Positions 10,119-21,624 of a DNA stretch of 64,000 nt are shown one piece after another. The notes beneath the pieces were generated by a model. The model was not told the origin of the DNA. It worked only from the letters and a program-made list of their open reading frames with translations, and made no database searches. The stretch lies in the NCBI GenBank assembly GCA_000818095.1, contig CP009416.1:2154501-2218500 (forward strand), read 5' to 3'. The stretch comes from Jeotgalibacillus malaysiensis (GTDB lineage: Bacteria; Bacillota; Bacilli; Bacillales; Jeotgalibacillaceae). The translations under genes and the position numbers were made by a program. Within the stretch, counting starts at the first letter, position 1, and every line of letters starts with the position of its first letter.

Positions 10119-11099
10119 TTATTGATCTTGCAGCCAGCGTGATGCTTCTTTTGCATGATACGTAATGATCAGATCTGCACCAGCGCGCTTCATGCTCGTC
10201 AGTTTTTCAAGGATGACTTCCTGCTCATTAATCCAGCCGTTTGCTGCAGCTGCTTTTATCATGGAATACTCACCGCTTACATTGTAAGCAACGACAGGAA
10301 GTGTGTGACGGTCCTTTACTTCTCGCATAATATCAAGATAAGAAAGGGCAGGCTTTACAATAAGGAAATCTGCGCCTTCGTTGACATCAGAATCTGCTTC
10401 TCTTAATGCTTCAAGCCTGTTAGCCGGGTCCATCTGATAAGTTTTCCGGTCACCAAACTGAGGTGAGCTGTGCGCTGCATCTCTGAAAGGTCCATAAAAA
10501 CTTGACGAATACTTAACAGCATAACTCATAATCGGCACATCGTGATAACCTGCTTCATCCAATCCGTAACGGATCGCCGCGACAAATCCATCCATCATAT
10601 TTGACGGGGCAATGATGTCAGCGCCTGCTTTCGCCTGACTGACAGCAGTTTTTGCAAGCAGGTCAAGTGTTGGGTCATTCAGTACTTTGCCGCCTTCGAT
10701 CACGCCACAGTGACCATGGTCTGTATATTGACACAGACAAGTATCTGCTACAATAACCATTTCAGGTGCTTCTTTTTTGATCAGTCTAGTTGCCTGCTGG
10801 ACAATGCCCTCTTCAGCATAAGCCTGAGAGCCGACTGCATCTTTTTCTTTAGGCACGCCGAACAGAATGACAGACTGAATACCGAGTGACTGACACTCTT
10901 TAATTTCGTCCATCACACCGTCTAGTGAGACGTGAAATACGCCTGGCATTGACGGAACTTCCTTGCGAACTCGTTCTCCTTCTACTACAAATAACGGATA
11001 GATAAAGTCCTCCGGTCGAAGCCATGTTTCGCGCACCATTGAACGCAGTGCGTCTGAACCTCTTAATCTGCGGTGACGGTCAAATTGTAATTCCTTCAT
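10119..11099 (-). CDS. hemB: Delta-aminolevulinic acid dehydratase (porphobilinogen synthase)
   Basis: A 326-residue enzyme that condenses two 5-aminolevulinates into porphobilinogen. The cysteine-rich metal site is seen in [16 protein letters not shown] (about residues 118-133). The two Schiff-base lysines lie in [19 protein letters not shown] and [17 protein letters not shown] lies 7 bases before the ATG. It lies between hemD and hemL in the operon. Confidence 0.97.
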   Translation of the reverse strand: MKELQFDRHRRLRGSDALRSMVRETWLRPEDFIYPLFVVEGERVRKEVPSMPGVFHVSLDGVMDEIKECQSLGIQSVILFGVPKEKDAVGSQAYAEEGIVQQATRLIKKEAPEMVIVADTCLCQYTDHGHCGVIEGGKVLNDPTLDLLAKTAVSQAKAGADIIAPSNMMDGFVAAIRYGLDEAGYHDVPIMSYAVKYSSSFYGPFRDAAHSSPQFGDRKTYQMDPANRLEALREADSDVNEGADFLIVKPALSYLDIMREVKDRHTLPVVAYNVSGEYSMIKAAAANGWINEQEVILEKLTSMKRAGADLIITYHAKEASRWLQDQ

Positions 11100-11136
11100 T
11101 TAAAAACCTCCTGAATACGTATAAAAACTAATCTAT

Positions 11137-11892
11137 TCACTTCAGATATATAGCAATTTCTTCAATCATCGCTTCCATTGTATATTCTGAAGGTTCGATA
11201 TGTACAGGTAAAGCCATTTCTCTTAAAGCATCAGACGTAGTCGGTCCGACGCTTGCAATTTTTATCAGACCCTGCCTGACATTAGAAAGAAGCTGCGGAT
11301 CGGCAGCCAGAATAAACCGTTCGGCAGCAGAAGGTGAAAAGAATGTAATCACATCACCCTCTGCCAGTTCTTTCAATTGCTCTGCAGTGATTTCAGGAAC
11401 TGTATTCTTATAGACCGTCCAGCTTATACATTCATGCCCGTTCCCGCTTAAAAACTTAGCGATTTCACCGCGTGAAAGATCACCCTGCGGAAAAAGAACA
11501 GGTCCTTTAACAGATTCAGTGAAATCCTTTTTAAAGCTTGCCGCTGAAAAAAGAGGCGGAATATAGTTCACCTGCATACCTTCCGCTTTAATCGCATCAG
11601 CTGTTTTTGAACCAACTGCTGCGATTTTCTTTGCTGCAGCCAGTCTTTTCAGTCCCGCATCTTCTAGCAGTTTGAAAAAATAATACACGCCATGTTTACT
11701 CGTAAATATAATCCAGTCAGCTTCTTTTAGCTGAAGTACTTTATCCTCTGTTAACGTCATGTCTCCGGATTCAATCTGGATCATCGGTGCAGCAATAGAG
11801 ATCCCGCCCTTTTCCTCAATCAGCAGCCGGTCGTGTTCTGATGAGCGTATATCTCTGGTCAGCACAATTTTTACCCCGTTCAGGGAAGCCAT
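11137..11892 (-). CDS. hemD: Uroporphyrinogen-III synthase
   Basis: A 251-residue HemD-family protein that cyclises hydroxymethylbilane with inversion of ring D. The family has little sequence conservation. The call rests on length, the two-lobed pattern (DWIIFTSKHGVYYFF early, GDVITFFSPSAAERF later) and its position one base after the hemC stop codon. Translation is probably coupled to hemC. Confidence 0.92.
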   Translation of the reverse strand: MASLNGVKIVLTRDIRSSEHDRLLIEEKGGISIAAPMIQIESGDMTLTEDKVLQLKEADWIIFTSKHGVYYFFKLLEDAGLKRLAAAKKIAAVGSKTADAIKAEGMQVNYIPPLFSAASFKKDFTESVKGPVLFPQGDLSRGEIAKFLSGNGHECISWTVYKNTVPEITAEQLKELAEGDVITFFSPSAAERFILAADPQLLSNVRQGLIKIASVGPTTSDALREMALPVHIEPSEYTMEAMIEEIAIYLK

Positions 11893-11893
11893 C

Positions 11894-12826
11894 TCACTGA
11901 CCGCCCTGTTCGATCTTCACCTGATCAATTAATGCTTTTGCACCCTGCTCAGTCAGGATCTCAGCTGCTTTTAGTCCAACTTCAATCGGATCATTGCCGC
12001 TAATGACTTCTTTATATACTGTTTTACCGTCCGGAGAGGCTACGAGTGCCGTCAATGAGACACCATCTTCAATTTGTGTAGCATACCCTGCGATCGGCAC
12101 TGAACATCCGCCTTCCATTTTGTGTAGGAATGTCCGTTCAGCAGTCACCGTCTGAGCAGTCTCCTGGTCGCTGAAACGATTAAGAAGCTCTCTCAGTTCA
12201 GTGTCACTCTCTCTGCATTCAATTGAAAGTGCACCCTGTCCAATTGCCGGCAGACAGTCTTCAGGAGATAGAAATTCAGATACTACATCTTTTGACCAGC
12301 CCATTCTCGATAATCCTGCAGCTGCAAGAATAATGGCATCAAAGTTTTCTGTTTCAAGCTTTTTCAGACGTGTATCAATGTTTCCACGAATCCATTCAAC
12401 TTTCAGATCTGGACGAACTGCAAGAATCTGCGCTCCGCGTCTCAGGCTGCTTGTACCAACAATCGAACCTGCTGGTAATTCTGCGAGTGTTTCTTTATTT
12501 TTAGAAATCAATGCATCTCTCGGGTCTTCACGCACAGGGATGCTGCCAATGATTAATCCTTCAGGCAGCTCTGCCGGCATATCTTTCATACTATGAACCG
12601 CCATGTCAATTTCACCATCGATCATTGCCTGTTCAATTTCTTTTACAAAAAGCCCTTTGCCCCCAACTTTTGAAAGCTTCACATTCTGAATCTGGTCGCC
12701 TTTTGTGACAATTTCCTTAATCTCGAATTCAGTACCGGGTTCAAGCGATTTTAATTGCTCAATTACCCATTTTGTTTGTGTAATCGCAAGCTTACTTCTG
12801 CGTGAACCTACAATGATTTTTCTCAT
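11894..12826 (-). CDS. hemC: Hydroxymethylbilane synthase (porphobilinogen deaminase)
   Basis: A 310-residue protein starting [16 protein letters not shown] longer in-frame start at 12901 would overlap hemX and lacks a ribosome binding site. The ATG at 12826 follows GGAGG by 9 bases and is chosen. The dipyrromethane cofactor cysteine is in [14 protein letters not shown], and the substrate-binding loop is in [10 protein letters not shown]. It polymerises four porphobilinogens to hydroxymethylbilane, the substrate of HemD next door. Confidence 0.97.
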   Translation of the reverse strand: MRKIIVGSRRSKLAITQTKWVIEQLKSLEPGTEFEIKEIVTKGDQIQNVKLSKVGGKGLFVKEIEQAMIDGEIDMAVHSMKDMPAELPEGLIIGSIPVREDPRDALISKNKETLAELPAGSIVGTSSLRRGAQILAVRPDLKVEWIRGNIDTRLKKLETENFDAIILAAAGLSRMGWSKDVVSEFLSPEDCLPAIGQGALSIECRESDTELRELLNRFSDQETAQTVTAERTFLHKMEGGCSVPIAGYATQIEDGVSLTALVASPDGKTVYKEVISGNDPIEVGLKAAEILTEQGAKALIDQVKIEQGGQ

Positions 12827-12860
12827 AAATAATTGCCTCCAGTGATGTAGTAATCGTAAT

Positions 12861-13694
12861 TTAGACTGACCAGAAATGGAATGATGATAATCTGCTTCCA
12901 AGTAAGAAGTTGATCAGCAGACAGCCGAATGCAGCTGTATTAAATAGTGCGAGTGATTTACCTGATTGTCCTTTTCCGAATCGTCTGTATAAAAAGACGC
13001 CATAGATTGCGAGCAGCAGAAATGATCCGGAAATTTTAATATCGTACCAGAGTACAGTCGGGAGTGAAACGACAGCCCATTGCACACCGAGAATCAAACT
13101 TAATAATAGTAATGGAAATCCAATACTATTTAAAATCACTGATCCTTTCTCAAGCTTTGCAAGATCTGTAATCCGCTGAAGTTTCTGCCCCCATTTTTTC
13201 TGTTTTAATAGTCTGTACTGTAATAAGTATAGAATAGAAAATACAACTGATATTGAAAAAGCTGCATACGACACAATTGCCATAGTGATATGAATAAGCA
13301 GCAGCTCCGACATCAGCCGCTCAGCCGCTGCTTCAGTGCTCGCCTGAACCGGTGCGAATGTGTGGATCGCCATAAATGTAAACCCGATCAGATTCACGAA
13401 AAATACCGTAAAATCGATTTTCATTAATCGGTTCAGCACCAGTGAAAGTGTTAATAACACCCAGGCATAAAAGTAAATGCCTTCAAAAAGCGTTAAAACC
13501 GGAAATCTTCCGGTTCTGAACATGTATAGAAATAAAAAAATTGTTTGAAGAACCCAAACAATTGACAAAAGCCAGAAGGCAACGCGATTCGCCTTCTGGT
13601 CTCTTTGTACATAATCCATAAAATATAATAGCACGCTGATTGCATAGAGGATGATCATGACTTCATGCAGCCGTGTCATTGACAGTTCGAACAT
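12861..13694 (-). CDS. hemX: HemX, CcsA-like membrane protein controlling HemA level
   Basis: A 277-residue polytopic membrane protein with about eight hydrophobic segments, of the cytochrome c assembly (CcsA/HemX) family. In B. subtilis HemX lowers the cellular amount of HemA. It lies between hemA and hemC as usual. GGGGAGG stands 7 bases before the ATG. Confidence 0.92.
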   Translation of the reverse strand: MFELSMTRLHEVMIILYAISVLLYFMDYVQRDQKANRVAFWLLSIVWVLQTIFLFLYMFRTGRFPVLTLFEGIYFYAWVLLTLSLVLNRLMKIDFTVFFVNLIGFTFMAIHTFAPVQASTEAAAERLMSELLLIHITMAIVSYAAFSISVVFSILYLLQYRLLKQKKWGQKLQRITDLAKLEKGSVILNSIGFPLLLLSLILGVQWAVVSLPTVLWYDIKISGSFLLLAIYGVFLYRRFGKGQSGKSLALFNTAAFGCLLINFLLGSRLSSFHFWSV

Positions 13695-13709
13695 GTGTGA
13701 TCCTCCCCG

Positions 13710-15044
13710 TTAACTTTGCAGTGAAAGCTGTGGCTGTAATTTTACTGCTTCAGCCGACTTTTCTTCATGACGTTCAGTTTCCTGAGTCAGATTGAAGATC
13801 TGTTTGAACAGTTCAAGCTTTTCATCACCATCAGGTAATGCAGCCAGCTCTTTCGCCTGTAAAATCGGATCTTTCAGCAGCTGATTGATAATGCTTTTCG
13901 TGTGTTTGTTAAGGACCTTTCGCTCACGGTCAGTCAGGCTTGGCATTTTACGTTCAATGCTTTCCATCGTCTCCGCCTGAATGGCAAGTGCTTTCTGGCG
14001 CAGTTCTGAAATGACAGGCACAACACCAAGCATATTTAACCACTCTTTGAACGCAACAATTGCTTCTTCAACCATCAGACCAATTTGTTCAGCAGCAACC
14101 TTTCGCTCTTCAAGATTAGCCTGAACGATTCCTTCAAGATCATCGATATCATACAAAAATACGTTATCAAGTTCATTGATTGCAGGATCAAGGTCCCTCG
14201 GTACTGCGATATCCACCATAAAGAATGGACGGCCTTTGCGCATTCTTTCAACATCAGTCATCATTTCTTTACTGATCAATGCTTCCTGCGCACCTGTTGA
14301 AGTAATTAGAATATCTGCCTCAATTAACGCACATTGGAGTTCTCTCAGTTCTTTCGCATTACCTGAGAACTTATCTGCAAGTGCTGCCGCTTTTTCGAAC
14401 GTGCGGTTGATGACCGTTACTTTTGTAGCACCGCTTCCCTGCAGGTTCTGAATCGCCAGTTCACCCATTTTACCTGCGCCAAGGATCAATACGTGCTTTT
14501 TATTTAAATCTCCGAATATTTTTTTAGCCAGTTCAACTGCAGCATAAGATACAGATACAGCATTAGACGCAATATCAGTTTCAGAGTGTGCCTTTTTCGC
14601 AAGCGTCACTGCCTGCTTGAACAGTTCATTAAAGACTGTTCCAGTTGTACCATTTTCCTGACCTGTAAAGAAGCTTTTCCGTACCTGCCCTAGGATCTGT
14701 GTTTCACCTACGATCATTGAATCCAATCCACAGCTTACCTTGAACAGATGTTCCATTGCTCCATCTTTCTCGTAAATAAACAGATAAGGACTAAATTCAT
14801 CCTTGTCTAGATTAAACCAGTCAGCTAGGAATTGTTTTATATAATAACGACCTGTGTGAAGCTGATCCACTACCGCATATATCTCAGTACGATTACATGT
14901 CGAAACGATGACGTTCTCCAGTATACTCTTTCGGGACTGAAGCTCCGTCATTGCTTTACTAAGATCCGCTTCCTGGAAAGAAAGACGCTCTCTCATCTCT
15001 ACAGGGGCCGTTTTGTAATTCAAACCTACCACTAAAATGTGCAT
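13710..15044 (-). CDS. hemA: Glutamyl-tRNA reductase
   Basis: A 444-residue enzyme that reduces Glu-tRNA to glutamate-1-semialdehyde, the first committed step of haem synthesis. The catalytic cysteine lies in [12 protein letters not shown] (about residues 47-58). The conserved [16 protein letters not shown] follows near 108, the NADPH site is [12 protein letters not shown], and the C-terminal dimerisation helices are present. It is the first gene of hemAXCDBL. A TATAAT about 45 bases upstream (near 15082) is the likely -10, with a poor -35 (TTAGGA). Confidence 0.97.
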   Translation of the reverse strand: MHILVVGLNYKTAPVEMRERLSFQEADLSKAMTELQSRKSILENVIVSTCNRTEIYAVVDQLHTGRYYIKQFLADWFNLDKDEFSPYLFIYEKDGAMEHLFKVSCGLDSMIVGETQILGQVRKSFFTGQENGTTGTVFNELFKQAVTLAKKAHSETDIASNAVSVSYAAVELAKKIFGDLNKKHVLILGAGKMGELAIQNLQGSGATKVTVINRTFEKAAALADKFSGNAKELRELQCALIEADILITSTGAQEALISKEMMTDVERMRKGRPFFMVDIAVPRDLDPAINELDNVFLYDIDDLEGIVQANLEERKVAAEQIGLMVEEAIVAFKEWLNMLGVVPVISELRQKALAIQAETMESIERKMPSLTDRERKVLNKHTKSIINQLLKDPILQAKELAALPDGDEKLELFKQIFNLTQETERHEEKSAEAVKLQPQLSLQS

Positions 15045-15311
15045 GTGCTGAATGACACCCCCACGAATTAATCATTACTCCCATTATAACATGATTAAGA
15101 ACATGTCCTAATGGTAAATGTGAACAACCATTGAAACGTACGGATACAGCTGCCGGCATGTGCCGGTTCGCACTGCTGTATCAAGATTTCACCTGAACTA
15201 AGGGTACCAAAGCACCCGTTCGTTTTCAATAGTTCTGCTCAATATCAGAATCTTCTATGAAAACGTTTTAATAATCTATTCTTTCACTACTTTTGTGTTT
15301 TATAAACATTT

Positions 15312-15340
15312 AAAAAGAGACCCGTTATCCAGGTCCCTTT
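15312..15340 (-). terminator. Hairpin with T-run next to repeat copy A
   Basis: On the minus strand AAAGGGACC pairs with GGGTCTCTTT and leads into T5. It lies between repeat copy A and the hemA promoter. A similar hairpin abuts repeat copy B at 34983-35016. Confidence 0.5.
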
Positions 15341-15342
15341 AA

Positions 15343-15473
15343 TCGTTTCGCTGCGCTTCAGGCGGACGCTTTCCGGACGGAGTGAAGCTTGAGCCTCCTC
15401 AACGCTACGCGTCTGCGGGGTCTCAGCTACCCTCTATTCGTCCCGGAGTCGCCACCCTACGCTTCGCTGCACT
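15343..15473 (+). repeat. Dispersed intergenic repeat, copy A
   Basis: It begins with CGTTTCGCTGCGCTTCAGG, as copy B does, followed by CGGACGCTTTCCG, GAGCCTCCTC and GCGGGGTCTCAGC. The central hairpin pairs ACGC with GCGT around the loop and TTGAG with CTCAG at the base. It lies in the 565-bp gap between engB and hemA. The rest of that gap holds two terminator-like hairpins and the hemA promoter; no gene is seen. Confidence 0.85.
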
Positions 15474-15556
15474 ATGTAATGTGCATATACAAATGATAAT
15501 GATATTTAATATTGTGTTTCAAATAAAATATGAATTTGCATCAAGAACTGAATATT

Positions 15557-15595
15557 AAAAAGAAACGCTCTGATCATCTCAGGCGTTTCTTTTTT
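15557..15595 (-). terminator. Terminator of lon-engB
   Basis: GAAACGCCTGA pairs with TCAGAGCGTTTC, with A and T runs on both sides, so it may work in both directions. It lies just after engB. Confidence 0.8.
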
Positions 15596-15609
15596 AGTCA
15601 ATGAATCTA

Positions 15610-16197
15610 TTACTCTTTCATTTTTCTCTCAATAAAATGCCAGGCGTTGTCTTTACCGAGTCCAGTTTCAGAAGAGAACATGATGAGTTCGTCGCCTTCT
15701 GCAATTTCAAGGACTTTTCGGGTGACACTAAGATGTTTTTGCCACTTACCTTTAGGAATTTTGTCTGCTTTGGTCGCAACGATCATACACGGGATGTCAA
15801 AGTGCTTTAAAAAGTCGTACATCATAATGTCATCCTTTGTCGGCGGGTGCCTCAGGTCAACGATCATGATTACGGCTTTTAATGGCGCTCTATCTGTCAT
15901 GTAGGTTTCAATCATTTTGCCCCATGCTGCGCGTTCTGTTTTAGATACTTTCGCGTAACCGTAGCCAGGAACGTCTACAAAGTAGAGTGCTTCATTTAAA
16001 AGGTAAAAGTTCAGCGTCTGGGTTTTCCCCGGTTTTGAGGAGATACGCGCGAGCGCTTTACGGTTGATCATTTTGTTAATAAAAGATGATTTCCCGACAT
16101 TGGATCTGCCCGCTAATGCAAACTCGGGCAGACCTCCTTCAGGATATTGTTCAGGCTTTACAGCACTGATGACGATTTCTGATTGTGTTATTTTCAT
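15610..16197 (-). CDS. engB: Ribosome biogenesis GTPase EngB (YsxC)
   Basis: A 195-residue TrmE-Era-EngA-like GTPase needed for late 50S subunit assembly. G1 is GRSNVGKSS (about residues 30-38), G3 is DVPGYG and G4 is TKADK. Its start ATG overlaps the lon stop codon by 4 bases (ATGA), so translation is coupled. The lonA-ysxC order matches B. subtilis. Confidence 0.96.
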   Translation of the reverse strand: MKITQSEIVISAVKPEQYPEGGLPEFALAGRSNVGKSSFINKMINRKALARISSKPGKTQTLNFYLLNEALYFVDVPGYGYAKVSKTERAAWGKMIETYMTDRAPLKAVIMIVDLRHPPTKDDIMMYDFLKHFDIPCMIVATKADKIPKGKWQKHLSVTRKVLEIAEGDELIMFSSETGLGKDNAWHFIERKMKE

Positions 16198-18518
16198 TGT
16201 TTTTCACCTGCCAGCGCAATTTCAAGGACTTCATCTACATGAGATACCGGGATAAATGTAAGTTCAGCACGTACACTTTCCGGGATGTCATCTATATCGC
16301 GCTCGTTATCTTTTGGAATAATTATTGTCGTAAGACCTGCTCTGTGTGCACTTAAGGATTTTTCTTTCAGTCCGCCGATCGGCAGTACTCTTCCTCTGAG
16401 CGTTACTTCGCCGGTCATACCGATTTCTTTTTTAATTGGACGTTCAGTTAGTGCTGATACAAGCGCAGTAACGATTGTAATACCTGCTGAAGGTCCATCT
16501 TTTGGTACTGCTCCCTCTGGAACATGTATATGAATGTCATGCTTCTCATGGAAGTTTTCCTCAAGCTTCAATTGTTCTGCTCTTGATCTGACAAATGAAA
16601 ATGCAGTTTGCGCAGACTCCTTCATTACATCACCAAGCTTACCAGTCAGTACGAGCTTACCTTTACCCGGTGAGAGCGATACTTCAATTTGAAGTGTATC
16701 CCCGCCTACAGTCGTATAAGCGAGACCGGTTGCAACACCAATCTGATCTTCTTCCTCAGCCTGACCGTAGCGGAACTTTTTCTTGCCCAGGAATTCAGCA
16801 AGACTCTTTGATGTGACTACAACTTTTTTCTTTTCTTCCCCGACGATCATTTTAGCTGCTTTTCTGCAAACCGTTGCCAATTGACGTTCGAGACTTCTGA
16901 CCCCGGCTTCACGTGTATGGTAGCGGACGATGTCTTTAATCGCTTCATCTCTGACCTGTAGCTGTGATTTTGACAGTCCATTTTCTTTGATCTGTTTTGG
17001 AAGGAGATGATTTTTAGCAATATTGATCTTTTCAATTTCAGTGTAGCCTGCAATTGTAATGATTTCCATACGGTCACGAAGAGGGCCAGGAATAGTCGAA
17101 AGATTATTTGCAGTCGCTATGAACATAACCTTTGAAAGATCATAGGGCTCTTCAATAAAGTGATCACTGAATGAATTATTCTGTTCCGGATCCAGCACTT
17201 CAAGCATTGCTGATGAAGGATCGCCTCTGAAATCATTGGACATTTTATCAATCTCATCAAGGAGGAATACAGGATTTACGGTACCCGCTTTTTTCATCCC
17301 CTGAATAATACGACCCGGCATAGCACCGACATACGTTCTTCTGTGGCCACGGATTTCTGATTCGTCTCTTACCCCGCCAAGTGAGGCACGGACAAACTTC
17401 CGCCCCACTGATTCAGCGATTGAACGCGCCAGGCTTGTTTTACCTACTCCAGGAGGACCTGCAAGACAAAGAATCGGACCTTTTAGAGATTTAGTCAGCT
17501 GCTGAACAGCCAGGTATTCGAGTACACGCTCTTTCACCTTTTCAAGTCCGTAATGGTCACGGTCAAGAATTTTCTCAGCTTTTTTAATGTCAAGGTCATC
17601 TTTCGTGGACTGTGACCATGGCACTGTAATGAGCCATTCAATATAGTTACGGATTACTGAGCTCTCTGCAGAGGTTGCAGGAACTTTTTCATAGCGGTCG
17701 AGTTCTTTTCTGGCAATTTTTTCAATGGATTCAGGCATTTGAGCCTGACGGATTCGCTTGGCAAGATCAGAAATCTCGCCTGTTTTACCATCTTTATCAC
17801 CAAGTTCTTTTTGAATTGCTTTCATCTGTTCCCGGAGATAGTATTCTTTTTGTGTTCTCTCCATTGATTTCTTCACACGCTGACCAATTTTCTTTTCAAG
17901 ACTCAACACTTCTTTTTCATTGTTGATTGTCTCGATCAGCACTGTAATTCTTTTTTTAATATCAGTTGTATCAAGAATTTCCTGCTTCATTTTAAGTTTC
18001 AGCGGCAAGTGAGATGCAACGATATCTGCAAGCCGGCCAGGCTCTTCAATGTCGAGTACGGTATTTAGCGTCTCTTTTGACACTTTTTTAGAAAGCGCAA
18101 TATATTGTTCAAAGTAATCAGTCAGTGTACGCATAAGCGCTTCAAACTCAGGAGACTTTTCAGGATCGTCCGGGTGTGACTCAACTTCCACTGTAAAAAA
18201 AGGATCATTTTCTACAAAAGAAGTAATCTTACCACGTTCAATTCCTTCAACAAGTACTCTGATGGTTCCGTTTGGTAATTTGAGCATCTGCTTTACTTTC
18301 GTCAGTGTACCCATTTCAGCAAGATCATCCTGCTCCGGCTGATCGATCGCCATATCTTTTTGAGTTGAGAGGAAAATCATATGGTCATCCATCATTGCTT
18401 TTTCCAGTGCCTGAATTGACCTCTCACGACCAACATCTATATGCAACACCATCGTCGGGTATACGAGCAGTCCGCGCAGCGGTAAGAGCGGCAGTGTCTT
18501 TGTATTATTTTTAGCCAT
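16194..18518 (-). CDS. lon: ATP-dependent protease LonA
   Basis: A 774-residue cytosolic AAA+ serine protease for misfolded and regulatory proteins. The N-terminal substrate domain comes first. Walker A is GPPGVGKTS (about residue 353), Walker B is [10 protein letters not shown], and the catalytic serine is in KDGPSAGIT with a lysine dyad partner in the C-terminal domain. The frame opens with a GTG at 18527 that overlaps the ribosome binding site. The ATG at 18518 (MAKNNTK) is 8 bases from GGAGG and gives the same length as B. subtilis LonA. lonB, found between clpX and lonA in B. subtilis, is absent. Confidence 0.97.
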   Translation of the reverse strand: MAKNNTKTLPLLPLRGLLVYPTMVLHIDVGRERSIQALEKAMMDDHMIFLSTQKDMAIDQPEQDDLAEMGTLTKVKQMLKLPNGTIRVLVEGIERGKITSFVENDPFFTVEVESHPDDPEKSPEFEALMRTLTDYFEQYIALSKKVSKETLNTVLDIEEPGRLADIVASHLPLKLKMKQEILDTTDIKKRITVLIETINNEKEVLSLEKKIGQRVKKSMERTQKEYYLREQMKAIQKELGDKDGKTGEISDLAKRIRQAQMPESIEKIARKELDRYEKVPATSAESSVIRNYIEWLITVPWSQSTKDDLDIKKAEKILDRDHYGLEKVKERVLEYLAVQQLTKSLKGPILCLAGPPGVGKTSLARSIAESVGRKFVRASLGGVRDESEIRGHRRTYVGAMPGRIIQGMKKAGTVNPVFLLDEIDKMSNDFRGDPSSAMLEVLDPEQNNSFSDHFIEEPYDLSKVMFIATANNLSTIPGPLRDRMEIITIAGYTEIEKINIAKNHLLPKQIKENGLSKSQLQVRDEAIKDIVRYHTREAGVRSLERQLATVCRKAAKMIVGEEKKKVVVTSKSLAEFLGKKKFRYGQAEEEDQIGVATGLAYTTVGGDTLQIEVSLSPGKGKLVLTGKLGDVMKESAQTAFSFVRSRAEQLKLEENFHEKHDIHIHVPEGAVPKDGPSAGITIVTALVSALTERPIKKEIGMTGEVTLRGRVLPIGGLKEKSLSAHRAGLTTIIIPKDNERDIDDIPESVRAELTFIPVSHVDEVLEIALAGEKQ

Positions 18519-18643
18519 ATGTAACACCTCCAGGTTAATTCCAAAAACCGTTTTTGCGTTTATTATTACTTTACCCCTTACATCAGTAAAACATCCAGCA
18601 AAGCGTAAACTTTTAAAAGAATACCCTATGCATTTTAAGGAGA

Positions 18644-18679
18644 TAAAAAAAGCTGACTCGATATGATGAGCCAGCTTTT
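18644..18679 (-). terminator. Terminator after clpX
   Basis: AAAAGCTGGCTCA pairs with the TGAGTCAGCTTTTTTT side on the minus strand. It separates clpX from lon. Confidence 0.85.
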
Positions 18680-18689
18680 GTCTTAGACT

Positions 18690-19961
18690 TTAAGCAGATG
18701 TTTTTTCTTCATCATCCAGATCGATCTGAGAGCCGTCTTCACGAAGAAGAATTGGTCTTTCAGTCTGCTCTACAGCACCTGGTGTAATGATGCATTTCTT
18801 GATCTCTTCTTTTGAAGGAAGGTCAAACATCACATCAAGCATCAAATTCTCGATGATCGAACGCAGACCACGGGCTCCGGTTTTCCGCTCAATTGCTTTA
18901 CGTGAAATTTCACGAAGCGCTTCTTCTTCAAATTCAAGTTCTACATCATCAAGCTCAAGCATCTTCTGATATTGTTTAACGAGTGCATTTTTCGGCTTCG
19001 TTAAAATTGAAATCAGTGCTTCTTCATCCAGCGTTTCAAGCGTAGCAGTTACAGGCAGACGCCCGATAAATTCAGGGATCAGACCAAACTTCAGAAGGTC
19101 TTCCGGTACTAGCTTAGCAAGAAGTTCACGCTCTGTCAGGTCACCCTTAGATTCACCAGAGCCAAATCCGATTACTTTTTGGCCCAGACGGCGTTTGATG
19201 ATCTGATCTACTCCATCAAATGCACCGCCGACAATAAACAGGATATTCGTCGTGTCGATCTGAATAAATTCCTGGTGCGGATGCTTTCTTCCGCCTTGTG
19301 GAGGCACGCTCGCTGTTGTACCTTCAAGAATTTTCAGCAATGCCTGCTGAACACCTTCACCTGATACATCGCGTGTAATCGACGGGTTCTCAGATTTACG
19401 TGCTACTTTATCGATCTCATCGATATAAATAATGCCTTTTTCAGCACGCTCAACGTCATAATCTGCTGCCTGGATCAGCTTAAGCAGAATATTCTCCACA
19501 TCCTCACCAACATATCCTGCTTCAGTCAGTGAAGTTGCATCTGCAATCGCAAATGGTACGTTCAGAATTCTTGCTAGCGTCTGAGCGAGAAGTGTCTTAC
19601 CTGATCCAGTAGGTCCAATCAGGCAGATATTACTCTTAGAAAGCTCAACGTCATCTACCTTGCTGTTTGATTTAATACGTTTGTAATGGTTATAAACGGC
19701 TACAGAAAGCGATTTCTTTGCTCGTTCCTGACCAATTACATAATCACCGAGAATCGAAAGGATTTCTTTCGGCTTCGGTACATCTTTAAATTCAACTTCT
19801 TCTTCAGTACCAAGTTCTTCTTCTACAATCTCAGTACAAAGTTCTATACATTCATCACAAATATATACACCCGGGCCGGCAACAAGCTTACGAACCTGTT
19901 CCTGTGTTTTCCCGCAGAAAGAACACTTCAATTGTCCTTTTTCATCGTTAAATTTAAACAT
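18690..19961 (-). CDS. clpX: ClpX, ATPase subunit of the ClpXP protease
   Basis: A 423-residue AAA+ unfoldase. The N-terminal C4 zinc finger pairs CSFCGK with CDECIELC (about residues 12-42). Walker A is [12 protein letters not shown], Walker B is IIYIDEIDK, and the ClpP-binding loop IGFGS is present. The longer frame from 19994 lacks a ribosome binding site; MFKFNDEKG at 19961 follows AAGGGG by 8 bases. It lies downstream of tig as a separate unit with its own TACAAT -10 near 20026. Confidence 0.97.
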   Translation of the reverse strand: MFKFNDEKGQLKCSFCGKTQEQVRKLVAGPGVYICDECIELCTEIVEEELGTEEEVEFKDVPKPKEILSILGDYVIGQERAKKSLSVAVYNHYKRIKSNSKVDDVELSKSNICLIGPTGSGKTLLAQTLARILNVPFAIADATSLTEAGYVGEDVENILLKLIQAADYDVERAEKGIIYIDEIDKVARKSENPSITRDVSGEGVQQALLKILEGTTASVPPQGGRKHPHQEFIQIDTTNILFIVGGAFDGVDQIIKRRLGQKVIGFGSGESKGDLTERELLAKLVPEDLLKFGLIPEFIGRLPVTATLETLDEEALISILTKPKNALVKQYQKMLELDDVELEFEEEALREISRKAIERKTGARGLRSIIENLMLDVMFDLPSKEEIKKCIITPGAVEQTERPILLREDGSQIDLDDEEKTSA

Positions 19962-20144
19962 TACTTTCACCCCTTTATCAGTGTTGCTCATCAATTGAGC
20001 ATCTCTTTAACTCTGTAGGAAAAATTGTACCATACAGAACCATCAGACGGAACTAACTCGATTTTCCCGATATGTTTTGCCGTTAAACCTTTATGTATGT
20101 ACTGATTTAAACACTCTACTATGAAGAAACTGTGCTTATGTTAT

Positions 20145-20174
20145 AAAACAAGGCACGATCTGATCGCGCCTTGC
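20145..20174 (-). terminator. Terminator after tig
   Basis: CAAGGCGCGATC pairs with GATCGTGCCTTG, followed by TTTTAT on the minus strand. Confidence 0.85.
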
Positions 20175-20191
20175 TTCAGTCTTACTTATTA

Positions 20192-21481
20192 TCATGCAAC
20201 AGTTTTGCTGTTATCTACAAGAAAATCGATTGCTTTTTGAACACGAAGATCGTTTTCAAGAATTTCTGTAGATCCGCCAAGTGCTGCTTTGATCTGATCT
20301 ACTGACATGTTGAACTGTTCAGTCATGCTGCTTAGCTCTGACTCAACATCCTCTTCAGTGACAGTGATATTTTCAGCTTCAGCAATTGCTTCAAGTACAA
20401 GGTTAGTACGTACACGCTTAGCTGCATCTTCCTGCATCTGTCCGCGAAGTGCTTCTTCATCCTGACCGCTGAACTGGAAGTAAAGATCAAGGTTCATACC
20501 CTGTGCACTCAGGCGCTGTTCGAACTCCTGCATCATGCGGTCAACTTCAGTGTTGACCATTGACTCAGGGATATCAATTTCAGCGTTTTCAGAAGCTTTT
20601 TCAACTACTGAATCACGAAGTGCCATTTCAGCAGCGTTTTTCTTATCTTCAGTCAGACGGTTTTTCGTCTTTTCTTTCAGTTCAGCAAGTGTTTCCACTT
20701 CCTCGTCTGCATCCTTGGCGAATTCATCATCAAGCTCAGGAAGTTCTTTTGCTTTGATTTCATGAATTTTCACTTTGAATGTAGCAGGCTTTCCTGCAAG
20801 CTCTTCAGCATGGTACTCTTCAGGGAAATTAACTTCAACGTCTTTTTCATCTCCAGCTGAAAGACCCACCAGCTGCTCTTCAAAACCTGGAATGAAAGAA
20901 CCTGATCCGATTTCAAGAGAATAGTTATCAGCTTGTCCGCCTTCAAACGCTTCTCCATCAACAAATCCTTCAAAGTCAAGAACGACAGTATCGCCGTCTT
21001 CTACTTTACCGTCTTCTTTCACAACAAGCTCTGCCTGACGTTCCTGAAGCTGCTTAAGTTCAGCGTCTACATCTTCGTCAGTTACTTCAGCATCAAGCTT
21101 TTCCACTTCAAGTCCTTTGTATTCACCCAGTTTAACTTCAGGCTTTACAGTTACTTTTGCTGTGAAGATAAGCTCTTTGCCTTTTTCCATTTGCTCAACG
21201 TCGATTTCAGGACGATCAACCGGAACGATACCAGCTTCGTCTACTGCGTTAGCGTAAGCTTCAGGAAGGATCTCATCAAGAGCGTCCTGATAGAGTGATT
21301 CAACTCCAAAGCGCTTTTCAAACATTTGACGAGGCATTTTTCCTTTACGGAATCCTGGTACGTTAATTTGCTTAACTACCTTTTTGAATGCACTGTCAAG
21401 ACCTTTGTTAACTGTTTCAGCGTCTACCTGTACCGTCAGTACGCCTTCGTTTCCTTCTTGCTTTTCCCATTTTGCTGACAT
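20192..21481 (-). CDS. tig: Trigger factor
   Basis: A 429-residue ribosome-associated chaperone and prolyl isomerase. The ribosome-docking signature [11 protein letters not shown] lies near residue 36-46. An FKBP-type domain (about 150-245) and a helical C-terminal substrate domain follow. MSAKWEK at 21481 is 8 bases after GGAGGG; the longer frame to 21502 has no site. The protein is very acidic. It is followed by clpX, linking folding and degradation functions as in B. subtilis. Confidence 0.97.
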   Translation of the reverse strand: MSAKWEKQEGNEGVLTVQVDAETVNKGLDSAFKKVVKQINVPGFRKGKMPRQMFEKRFGVESLYQDALDEILPEAYANAVDEAGIVPVDRPEIDVEQMEKGKELIFTAKVTVKPEVKLGEYKGLEVEKLDAEVTDEDVDAELKQLQERQAELVVKEDGKVEDGDTVVLDFEGFVDGEAFEGGQADNYSLEIGSGSFIPGFEEQLVGLSAGDEKDVEVNFPEEYHAEELAGKPATFKVKIHEIKAKELPELDDEFAKDADEEVETLAELKEKTKNRLTEDKKNAAEMALRDSVVEKASENAEIDIPESMVNTEVDRMMQEFEQRLSAQGMNLDLYFQFSGQDEEALRGQMQEDAAKRVRTNLVLEAIAEAENITVTEEDVESELSSMTEQFNMSVDQIKAALGGSTEILENDLRVQKAIDFLVDNSKTVA

Positions 21482-21586
21482 AAATAATTCCCTCCAAAAC
21501 ATCTATTAAGTTAATGGTTTCATGTTCTACATGAAATCAATGATTCTTTCATTCTTCTATTAAGAATCCCATTATGCAACCATTTC

Positions 21587-21614
21587 ATTATAACATACGC
21601 GGTTTGTCTTTCAA
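21587..21614 (-). promoter_or_regulatory. SigA promoter of tig
   Basis: TTGAAA (21609-21614), 16 bases, TATAAT (21587-21592). It lies just beyond the ysoA stop codon, giving a leader of about 100 bases before the tig start. Confidence 0.6.
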
Positions 21615-21624
21615 CTGCAAACCA

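Noticed and set aside
12827-12901. N-terminal extension of hemC overlapping hemX
   Set aside because: HemC proteins begin at [12 protein letters not shown]; a good ribosome binding site supports 12826, and the extension lacks one.
15070-15095. PerR-box-like sequence around the hemA -10
   Set aside because: The left half TTATAAT matches, but the right half matches only about four of seven positions, too weak to call although hemA is PerR-controlled in B. subtilis.
15491-15510. Fur-box-like ATGATAATGATATTT
   Set aside because: Only one half is well matched, and no promoter or gene start lies beside it; it is downstream of engB.
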